Shown here: positions 43,301 to 55,300 of the stretch, in pieces
Layout: every line of letters begins with the position of its first letter
Numbering within the stretch: position 1 is the first letter of the stretch
DNA from: Pisaster brevispinus
Taxonomy: Eukaryota; Echinodermata; Asteroidea; Forcipulatida; Asteriidae
Direction of reading: 5' to 3'
Assembly: GCA_023634235.1 (NCBI GenBank)
Contig: JAMKCF010000008.1
Location: 935,001 to 999,000 of the forward strand
DNA length: 64,000 nucleotides
Notes under the pieces: model-generated
What the model saw: only the letters and a program-made list of their open reading frames with translations
Databases searched by the model: none
What the model was told of the DNA's origin: nothing
Translations under genes and position numbers: made by a program

Positions 43301-46300
43301 ACCAGACCATTTATCCATCATACCTCATCAGGTAAGACTTCGCTCTCTTGAAGGATGGGGTCAGTATCATAGCGGTTTCTTGATGAATGGAATAAGATGT
43401 TTTTCTTTATGATTTATCTTCAGGTTGTTGAAATAGTTGTGTGTCGGATTAAACCACTGGATGGAGATACAGATTGGACCACTCAGGTATGAAATACAAA
43501 AGAAATGACTGAGAGTAGATAACCTGACACAGTGTAGCAGCATTGAGACATTGATTTGTAATAAGTAACTATAAGATGTGTGGATTTGTTAAGTCTTGAA
43601 CTGACACTCAGCAGAATTTATATTGAGTATAAATACCTAATGTAGGCTGCCTTAAGAATCTCATTGTAGCACTTTAAACTTAATTCATTGTTTACTTGTT
43701 TTCCAGGCTGGGTTCTTTGTCCACAACAAGATTCATAATAAACAGCTGGAAGGGAAGATTATTCTGAAGTAAGTAAGATCTGTGGTGTCTTAAGATGAAA
43801 GTAGTTCTGTTCTGAATGTTTTGATTGTTAACAATCAGACAGATACAGGCATTCATTGAAAGTTCTTTATTGGTAGCTGTAGTCGTATAATTCCTCTCTA
43901 AATTGATTGTTCTCAGAGGATTTAGGAATTGTTATTTTTGCTGTGTGTGTGTGTTGAGGCCGAGTGGTCAAGCACACTGGACTCAAGCTCTGGTGTTTCT
44001 GATCAGCAGAGTGTTGGTTTGAGTTCTGGTCTTGACACTTGTGTCCTTATAGAAGACACTTAACCATTATTGCTTCATCCTTTAATAGGATGGGACATAA
44101 AGCCTTAGGTTCCTTGTGTTGAGTAATGCACATAAAAGAACTCACTTATCGCTAAGAGGAGGGGTTTGCCCTGGTGTTTCTGGCAGTGGCTGCTAAATTG
44201 GCCTTACAAGGCATTACATAAATGGGTCTTTTAATTCAAACATTTCAAAACCTGGATAAATAATTATAAGTGCTTTGAGATGCTCGTGGTTAAAGCGCTA
44301 TATAAAAACTAATTGTTAAAAGTAGTTATTACGTTTCAATCACACTCACTTCAATCACATGCTGCCATTTTATTTTTAACTAACACTTTTCAATTAAGTA
44401 GAATAATGAAAACTATTTGTTAAGCTTACACCTTCAAGTACCATTGTTGATTTCTTTGGCAGTTTGGACAACACCCTGTGGATTGACCCTCTTGTACAGC
44501 GTGTTCATCTACCAAGCCTCCAGACAACGGTCAATATTCACAATATTAGACAAGAGTTACTTGAAGAAGGCTATGCTGAGGATAATCCAGAGGTTTGTTG
44601 ATCCATCTGTGTCTTGCTTTCTGTCTGTCTGTCTGTCCATCTGTCCATTTAAATACTTTCTTAAAATGTTGAATGGTCTTGGGGAGAGGCAGTTGCATAT
44701 CATTGTAGTCCCGAAATGTTTGTGTGAATCTCTTTTTAAGTTGGTTGGTTATTCTGACCATAGAGATAGGACCACGAAGGGCTTGCAACTTTCTTACTTG
44801 AGAGGAAATATGATCATTGCTGCTAATACCTTGCAGTCATATGCAACTCCACTGGTCAGCAAATTGTCGTTAGTGGCATGGCACAGTGTGTTCTGAATAA
44901 TCAGTGGGTGCAGAATCCCAAAGTAGTAGTTCTGTTAAATAAAAACCTGGCTTGAAAAGAATTTTTTTTATGTCTTGAAATATTTTAGTTTGTGAGCTGG
45001 AGTTGGCTACGTTTGGCCACATCATCAAAATCGACCCAGAAAATCCATGAAGATTTTTAAACAATAGTCATGATAATTGTCACATAATTTTGGAAGATTT
45101 TTGTGTAAATTTCCTGAACTTTGGTTGATTTTATATAGCAGGAAGCTGTCATTAAAATTGTTGCAATCGTGTGTGTCTTTTTTGAAACAGGGTGTATTTT
45201 ACTCGACTGCATATGCAAAGAAGTCATATTTGATGCGAAATATTTACTCCATTATTGTGGAAACTCTTGCAGCAAAACGGCATAAAAAAATTTGACACAG
45301 CATTCTTCAATGTATGGCACAAATGAGCTGCAGTTTACCACTTTAAAATGCGATGTTGCACAACCTACACAGATGGTTCTGCGGCTCTCTCAATTGTTAC
45401 AGCCCATGGTTTGAACTCTTTCCGTGGTCCTATCTCCATGGTCTGAATTGTTACTTAATATCAAACTGTTGACTGTGTAACTCATTGTGGATTTGATTTC
45501 TTTAGTTTGAGGTTTGTCATACAACTCCATACAATCAAAATTGTGAATGATTATTTGATGGTGTTTTATTTTAGCATATTACCAACTTGAGAAAGAGATG
45601 TGAAGGACAATTGACCCTCCCTGACCTGGTCGTTCCCTGTGGTCAAGAGCATAGGTAAGATAAAAATAATAATAATAAATATTAATATGAGACATTTATA
45701 TGGCGCATAATGCAGGAGCCTCTATGCGCAACACAAAACATAAAACAATGAAAAAATATATATAAACTAAAAGCAATTGTTACAAAAGAAAGATTCAAAC
45801 AAATGAGTCTTTACTCTACACGCAAAGCTATCTGAGATTGTCAAGATTTGTTATTCTATTATGATTATCCCAACAGTCACATCAACAAAGTCTTTTTCAT
45901 TCACTCATGGACTATCAACTGTTTAGCTACATTTAATATCCAGCAATTAAATTACCAACATTGAGTATCAAATAAAATATTTGACTTTTAAGAATTTTAA
46001 TGAAATGTCTTTTTTGTAGTCAAGCAATTTGTCAAGTTTGAATGACAAACAAGGCTAACTTCATTCTTGGATGGCTTGTGTTGAAATGTTCAAGTAGATT
46101 TCCAGCTTTTCTTCAATAAAAAGCTTGAATTTTTTAGTATATAAATTTCATTCGGTACGTTTGTTGTTTTCATCACCGTTTTATGTTATTCTCAATTATT
46201 TACATTGATGCTTATACCATGGAGGAAGGAAACTGATACTAGTACCATCTTCACTCCACCAAACACAGAGACATGAAACTAACAATCCAAAACCAGCAGC

Positions 46301-49300
46301 CAACCCTCAACTGCTGTTCCTTGTTATCCAAAATAAAGCTGAGAAACAGTCAGAGTCATTTTACAGATGAATTTATGGGCTTTATGACAAGCATCATCAT
46401 TCCAGGTACCAGACAAGCTGTACATGACAGTGCAGTGCACATCCACACCACCACTAGGTTGTTTAGAAAGCCAGTTCTCATAATCCTTCTTGCTTCCATC
46501 GGTCCAAATGAAGACATCTTTTTGAGCCTTGTCAGTATAGCCGATCCATAATCCATCAAATACACCTTCCTTGTAGGGATTAGCATTCCTTATAAATTTG
46601 TTCTCTTCTTCACTGGTTATTGATACAAGATGAGCCAAACCATGAGATGTGGAGAGTTGTTGGCAATGAAACTCAGCGTCATCATGTGATTTCACCTCGT
46701 CAATAAACAGATAACAGTTGTTACCGTTAGATACCCAGTTACTAGGGCATGTGACATGACGGTCTTGATGACTCTTGATAGTTGCTGTACAGGATTCTGA
46801 AGAAACTGCCAGATTGAAGGGCAATAGTGAAATCCAGATGTATGTGTGTAGTATAATGGCCATGTTGCATTCAGGGCAAAAGTTGGCAAGAAACGGTCAC
46901 AGTTAAGGTGGTGATTATATGTAGACTTGGCAGGTTGAGTGTAACTAGTGTCAGAGTTAGAGACAAATTGAGATTCTACAGTTGCTTAAGTACAGTTGAA
47001 TTTGTCCTTGTGCATTGGAGCAGTATTGGTTGCTCCATGCTCTACTAGCATTGGATGTACAGCCAGACTGTCACTTGTCTCCATTTAAAGATTGCTACTT
47101 CAGCAGAATGCATGAAACACGTATTGTGAAGGTCGTTGTATTTCAAGTATCGTTGAACACTGAGTCAATTATCTCACTGTAGAAATCACACAAATGTATT
47201 CCCATTATTCAGGAGATGATTGAGTTGTGGTGGTTTAAACTATTGAAGCTTTTTTCTTTATATGTCATGATTTTAAATGCAGAAATGTAGTTAAGAGTAG
47301 ACTGTTCTTATGTAACAATCTCAATCTTAGCACTTGATAATAGCCAGTGAAGTAGTTCCTTTCTATACCCTGAGTGCCTAATGCTGCTTTGTCATGGTCA
47401 TTCAAGAGTAAATCTTCAATAACAATTCACACTTAATGGTTTCAAAGTCCATTTAAATATTTCCTTAATTCGTAACCTTCATTTTATATGTGATTGGTTG
47501 AGATAGTGTGACCTCATTAGATCCTAGTGTGATTGTTTGCCGTTAGGGTTTTATTGAGATAATGACTTTTGTTCTGATAAGTTTTATGTCCTTGTAACTA
47601 AATGGTTTTCTCTGTTTTTCACACAATACTTTAAAAACTCACATGATAAATCATATAAACAAATCAATCTTTTCTTTGGTTCACTTATTGAATTTAATTT
47701 GGATATAATTAATAACTGGGGTTGATCTTAGGTTTCCATTTAGTATGAATCTTGACCCAGTGTTTTTGAAGTTCCAGTATGACTATATTTCTATTCCATT
47801 GGATATTTTCATTAATTCTTTTTATTAAAAGCTACCAGGTTCTGTACAATGTGTCTTAAAAGACACAGTGTAAAGAACCTGGCAGCTTTTGTGTCAGCAG
47901 TTTTCATCTGTTATTTTCTTTTTGGTTTGGTTATGTAATCTAGAAGTCAGCCTATACTTCTACCAGATCCAATCTATCTTGAGATATCTGATGAGTTCTA
48001 CACAGTGTATGTGTCTTCTGTACATACCCCAGGCTGTCTGTATGTACAGCTAGCTAGTTATACTAAAAGGTAGGATTTCATTCTTAATATACATTGAGAG
48101 GAGATTTCTTTTGACCTTTATGTAAATTTAATCGCTCCTTTTTAAAAATATTTTGTCTGAAATGTTTCGTTAGCAAAATCAAAATAACTCAAAATGTGCT
48201 ATTGTTGAATTTCTGTTGACACTGTTGGCTAATTTGTTAAAGACTTTAACAAATTGTATTGTTCTTGTTTACATCGTTACCACTATATGTGTGTTTTCAT
48301 TTGTTGTGGATGATTGGCTTGATTTTAGTTGTAGCTAATGTTGTATGTAATAGTTTCATTCATTGACATTTTATAATGCGAACAAATGTCTGGTTTGTTT
48401 AGATATTGTTAGTTATTGATTGGTGTACTCCTTGGTTTAATAGTCTGATTTGATGTGGTACAGTTTTGGGTCTGATCATGCAGTCCTTCATTTGTAGGGT
48501 TGTATTGTTACTTGACTGGCTGTTTCAGGTACAAGCTGTTTATTGTTATTTTTAAAGAATTGTCACTGTTTTTATATTTTATTTTATTTGCCTTGGCTTT
48601 TTATTATTTCATTTTGTGAGGCTTTTGGGGATGTAGTCATGAATGTTAAGTGCTTCTTAATCACAAATCTATTATTTATGATCTGACTTCGAATATGCTT
48701 TTATTTATTTTCACATTTTACAGACTGGACAAATTGATGGAGGAAATCAATAATAAATGTCAGTCTGGTAAGACAGCACCCTCTCAGCCCAAAGACTGGC
48801 AACCTAAAGTAGGTGAAGTGTGTCTTGCCAAGTTCCATGAAGATGAAAGGTAAGGATGAGATAAGAAAGAGTTTTTAGGACTAGAGTAAAAGTAGATTTT
48901 ATATGCGGAGTTTAAGTTGTCTTATTTTTGTGGTTCATTGTTAACAACAATTCCTTTTTACAAAGTTTTACATTGAAAACTTATATTGGCATTTCAACAT
49001 GTCTACCATTTCATTCTAGATGGTGTAGAGTAAGTATTAGAGAGGTCTCAGATGAAGGAAAGTATGAAGTCTTCTTTCTGGATTATGGAGATCAAGAAGA
49101 GGTTTCAAGGGACTGGATACAACCTTCATGGAATACTATTCTTCAGGTATTGTATTGATGTTGTATTTGGTTAAACTAAACTAAATGACACACTTTGTGC
49201 GCTACGTGATGGAGTGTCATCCTTCAGATTAGATATTCTTTGCTGTGACTTTTGCTGTGAAGTGCTTTCTATGTTTGTTTTGTACACTTCTCTAATTGTC

Positions 49301-52300
49301 AAGATGTAGACCAAGTAGAAAATGTGATTGTTTTTGTCAGCAAGATGTTCCTACCTCAATCACAACTCACATCTCTTTTAAATAATAATAATAATAATAA
49401 TAATAATAAACAGCACTTATAAAGCGCACAGCATCTGGCAAAAAATGCCATTCAAAATGCCTTGTATACACACTTTCAATATTCTATCTGTTTCTATTTA
49501 TTTCCAGTTACCGTTCCAAGCTGTCAAGTGCAGTCTAACCAACATCCATCCTCATCAAGGTGCTGATTGGACAGATGGTGCTGGAGATGCATTATGGGAT
49601 ATGTGTCTGGACGGAGACAGCAAGAAATTACTCATAGTTAAAGTAAATCAGTGACTTGGTTTCTTCTTCTTCTGTAACAAGATAAATGATTAAACTGTGC
49701 ACTTCTTAGTGTCTGTGTCAACATTTTCTTTTATAGATGAAAATTTGCAGCGCATTCAAAATTGATTTTTGAAGTAGTGATAGAACAAGGAATCCAGCAG
49801 TCCCCTGATGACAAGTCAAGCAGAGCAAACTCTTAAAAATAAGGAGTATTCATTCTCCCCAGAACCACGCACATTTTGTGTCACCACAAATCTGTTCCCT
49901 ATAAAACAAGAAAACCTGGAAGTTCAGAATGTTAGCCCACTTTAGTTGTTTTAAGCGCATTTAGAGTGAAGAGAAAATGTTTCTACTGTTTTGTTGTTTT
50001 TTCTTTCCAGGTGATATCTGAGAGGAAACGAGATGCAGAGTCCATCCAATATGAGATTGAACTCTTTGATACTAGCAGTGAACGGGACATTGTGATTGGT
50101 CAGGAGCTTGTATATAATGGACATGCATCTGGCAATGAGTCATTTCTAGAGGTCAGTGTCTAAAGGTCTTCATCATCTCATTGGACCATTGTTATTTTTT
50201 TCTTAATAAACAGAGTGTATCTCATCCTAATGGTAGATGTTTTAGGAGATAAGTAGTTAATTCCATTTGTGATGGTTGATGCTTTCCCTGCAGGCAGTGT
50301 TCCCAATTACAGTCCCAGATGATGATACTGAGGTTCCCTTGACAACAGAAGCAGCCAATCAGCTGTCTCATCTTTGCTCAGAGATCTTTCAAACGAAGGT
50401 ACGTTTCAGACAGAATAACTGAATACGTCTTGATAGTATTTCAGTGTCAGAGACATGTCACCATGCATAGTTGGATCATTAGTTCAATGGAGAAGTGAAT
50501 CATGCTTTGACCTTTTGTATATATAAGTAAAGTACACCTAGACTCGTAACCTGTCAGTCCCAGTGGTGTAATCAGAGGGGGGTGGCAGGGGCAGGTGCCC
50601 CCTCCCCTACTCTGAACCCTTTCCCCCTCCCATGTGATTTGTTTAAAATGCACAAATGAATGGTTCGATACACTACATGTAAATAGCCCCCTCGTTTGCC
50701 CCCCCATGACAATGTCTGGTAAAGTACACCGGAATAAAGAAGGTTGCCTATAGTATATGTACATTGCACCACATAACCCATCAGTCCACGTAAACACAGT
50801 TTGATCATGGTTTGATGTCCACCGTTATTTGTATTGCAGAGCTTGGTAGACCAACTTGAAGCAGCCAAACAAATAAAGGAACTAATGATGACAATCTGGT
50901 ATGTATACAAACATCATCATGAGACCTGAATAGGGTTATGGGTAAAGACCAGGTGAATCAAATTGTCTTCTTTGGGAGAAATGTTGGTTCTGAGTGGAAC
51001 CAACTCTTTGCCTAAACAATAGAAAAATTGATTGTTCCCCTTAAACCAAAGTTCTTGGGGAACTCAGTTAAACTCAGTTCTTGCTTTCTACACCATGCAA
51101 AGTTTCCAATCTTACTTTGCATTAGCATGCAATATTTCAATTAGTCACCCTCAACCAATACATACTAGGCAGTTTGGCTAGAGAGTGAGGTCCAAATCCT
51201 TCCACTTCCTCCGCTCCTATGTCACTCCACACCAAATTGTTCGGACTCTATGAGATGTATTATTTTGACTGGCAAGTTGAGTTTAATTCAATATCCTAAC
51301 TCCATCCTCAGTTTCGATTTAATTCAGAATTTGGTTCAAACAAACTTATCATGTCTGTGTATTCTATGGATTCCGTTTTGTACTGTATATACATGACCAG
51401 AACTGTAATGTTTATGTAACTAACTAACACTATTATTTGGTCTTACCCTTGCACCCATGGTTGATAAAGCACTTTGTACCCAGTGCTTTCCAAGTCCTGC
51501 TGAAAACATTTCTCGGGCTTCTCTGATGAGACTTGAACCCACAGCTCCGACATTTTTATGATCAGTTGATGATGTCATTTATTCTTGATCCCATTTCAGC
51601 CAATCGGATTACTCATTAGAAGTTGATGTGACTCCATTATGTCAGCTACTGGTCTCCATGCAGGATGATCAGTTACTCACTGATACGCTGGCTACCGGTC
51701 TGGCGTATGGATGCTTCAAAAAACCCAAGTAATGACGGCAACTTAATACTATTCTTCTAACTTGTGTCACTGACAAGGATATTTTTGTTTAAATGTTACA
51801 TAAGTATTTGTATTAAATGTTCTAATTCTTTCAGTATATCTAAACAAATTTAATTGTGTTGGGGTTGAACAAAGACAAATTGACTAAAGTGGGATTTGAA
51901 CCTGTGACCTCCGGATTAACTTGCTGGTGCTCCATCAACTGAGCAATCCATCCCTAATGCTGGCAGTCTCCCTTTAAACAATTTTTTTTTTTAAACTTTG
52001 TTCTGTGGTGCGAGAAGCCATCTAACCAGTAATTGCCAACATAAGGGCTAGAAAATCCGGAGGTTGCAGGTTCAAATGCTGCTCTAGTCTTTTGGGTTTT
52101 TCGCAACCCCGAATTAATCAACATTTACCTAGTCAGTTTCCCTTGTGGTTTATCACTTGAAATTTAATCATATTAAATTAAACAGATTTACAATTTAATT
52201 TAATGATATGTGAAGTGAGATAATTTTGTTCCATAAGTTAAGTATCTACAAACATTTATTTATGAAATATTTAAAACTTCATTTTTATTGATGATACATG

Positions 52301-55300
52301 TTTGTTATCGTCATAGAAATTGTCAGGTTGTCTGCAGAGTTGGAGGTTTACAGCAACTATGCAGGCTGCTGCATAAGGTGAGTTGAGTTGATATCATCTT
52401 GTGTTTATTGTGTGTTTTTCTGTATTACTTTACACAGATTTTGTGTTGCCAGTATTTAGAATGTGTCTTGTTTCTTAAATGTTCTCGTTGTTGTTTTGAT
52501 GTTACAGACAGATGATGCTGGGCTTCAGGAGTTCATTCCATACATTCTAATGATGTCTTCAGGAAGTAATGTGTAAGTTTGCTAAGAATTCTAGTTCAAA
52601 CTGTTTAATTCTCCCACAATCTGACTAATAAATATCACCCACTGGGGTTTTGAATAATAGAATAAAGGAATTGTTTACAAGGTATTTAAAGGCCGTTTTA
52701 AACCAGCCAAGTTGTCTAGCCAAATGTTTAAACATAGCCATGTGATCTCTTGATCAATAAGAATGGAAAAACTGTAAGTAATCCATGCCAGCCTGCAGTT
52801 TTATTAATGTACATACAGACAGTTCTGTGTATAGTTGTACTAACATACACAACATCATGTGCAATGGCTTCAAATGGTCAGCTTCCTTGCTGGAAACTGT
52901 TGCCAAGAGTGAGTAAGAGAGTTAATTTTAAATATCAGTGTTTATAACAACTTGTAATTTTCTCCCTTTTTCCCCTCAACAGAAGCAAGAAAAGTATTCA
53001 AGATTATGCTGGGATCCAAGCCTTGTGTAGACTTCTAGATAAGCCGGGGACGATCAACATCATCAACCAAGCCAGTTCAGCTCTAGCTTCATTAGTTGCT
53101 GATAGTACTCAGTAAGTAGTGTTTAGGAATATGGTAAAGTGACAACTTAACTTAGCATCATTAGTTGCTGATAGTACTGAGTAAGTAGTGTTTAAGATTA
53201 CGGTAGAGTGACTACTTAACTTAGCATCACTAGTTGCTGATTGTTGGAATTTCATTTTTAAAACAGTCCAGCAACATAAATTTTGAATACTTATGTTTGT
53301 TTCATTATTGAACCGTTGTGTTAATAATCAAGTATGTTTTGACCATTGACAGGAACCAAGAAGTAGCAAGCAAGGCAGGTGGAATGAAATCACTTTGCAA
53401 GCTGCTGGGTCTTGTTAAAGATAAAGATTGCTTGATGAACATGTTGAGGGCGCTGTCCAAGATGGCTGCTCATCTAGGGTGAGACTGTACATTCTACTAC
53501 TGTCCTACTTCTGTACTGTAATTGTTTGATTATGACTTACCAAAATAAATGTTTCTGAACCTTGGAAATATGCGTAAATATATTGAAGTTCTAAAGAATG
53601 TTTTTACTGTTTTTGATTTCAGGAATAGAGATGTGATTCGTGAGGAGGGTGGACTTACTGTGCTGTGTGACTATTTTTGGGATACCAAAGATAGTCCATT
53701 TGTTCACATCATTGCTCAAGCATTATCAGTGTTGAGTAGTAATAATCTGGATAATCTACAAGTCATGGCTGAACAGCAGATGTTAGACTGTGTAGAGATG
53801 TATGTATGATGTATGCTTTATACATACCATTATTTCATTCTTACAATTAAGTCTTGGAAATAATCAGATTTCCTGGAAGAGTGTTATAAAATGTATGAAG
53901 TAAATTTGTTATTTATTCATTTATCTGCAGTCAGTTGATGTGCATGAGTCATTCTCAAAGCACTCACCAGTTGCTAGATACACTCCATGGCCGTCTTATT
54001 GACTACATAAAAAAGCACATGACCACCGATGTCCAAGCAGATTTCTTCAGCAACCAATCGAATCAATTACTTGGTGGAGGTGGTGGTCAGTCAGCTGTTG
54101 GAATAGGCCAATCAGCAGTTGGTCAGCAGTATCAGACAAAGGTCGTAGATATTCATGAGATTGAGGAGGGGGAGGAGCCTGTGGAATTGCTTGATGATGA
54201 TTTGTCTGACATGCCTCCATTGGAATATGTCTCAGACAGTACTCTACCAAGGTGATAACAACAATTTGTTCTGTAGAGTTTAGGATTTATTGAATTTCTT
54301 CAAAGGTGTAATGATTTGGAAAAAAACCTAAAATGTGATTAAAATTTTGATATTGTTTGATTTATAAATGCAATTTTAAATCATGATTTTTTAAACGATC
54401 CTGTTCACTTTTTAGACCTGTGAAAGTTCAGTTTGAAATATGATTAATTTTGCAAGAATAATATTGGTACTATGTAAAAAAAATACAGAGTTCAAAAATC
54501 ATTATTGTTTTGATCCACCATGCATTCTCCTTAACCTTTTTTCCTTGTCTTTCATTTGCCGCTAGCAGCGCTCTGATCAGAAGGAAGCTGGCACTAGATA
54601 AGAACTGTTTTATAGTTTTATTAAACACCATCGTTGTTGATGTTTTTTGTTTTAAAATGTGTATCTGAATCCTGCAGGCTCCATCCGAAGGTGCTGTGGT
54701 CACAACGTCCCAACTCAGTGGTTCTTAGTGTACAGCTTAGAGGAGTCCAGACTTATGATATTAAACTGACTTCAACAAGCATTAGTTTCAGGTAATAAAA
54801 TACTCGCAATGTTTCAAACACTTATGTGCCCCAAACGAGATGTAAATTCCATTATTAACTTCTCTCCATCTGGGAGAACAGGGTTCATGTTCTTTTATTG
54901 GTAGATAAATATTCTTATATTCAATACAAAATCTAACTTCATTTCCTGTTGTCTATTTTAGTACTGTTTTAGATTCCACTAAGTACGAGTTTAAGTTGAA
55001 TCTTTATGGTCGTGTGAGGGCGCCAGACCATGCAGCTGTCCCTTCAGGCAGTGAAGTGTTAATCACATTGTACAAAGAGAGTGTTGGGTCCAAATGGTCC
55101 AGATTGTGTGCCAGCAAGAGCAAGGTGAGATGAGAGATGAGTCTCTAAAACTTTCTGGTTTAAACTTGAATTTTCTTGATCTCTATATATGTGTCGGGCA
55201 TGCAACTTGTCAGCTGATCGACTGATTTAATCTTTGCAAAGAAAACGGTGCCGCATAAAACTGAAAAGAACTGTATAAAGTTTTCTGTACTTGCCCCATT

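Noticed and set aside
46356..46586. Second minus-strand frame overlapping the lectin
   Set aside because: Out-of-frame shadow of the C-type lectin coding sequence.
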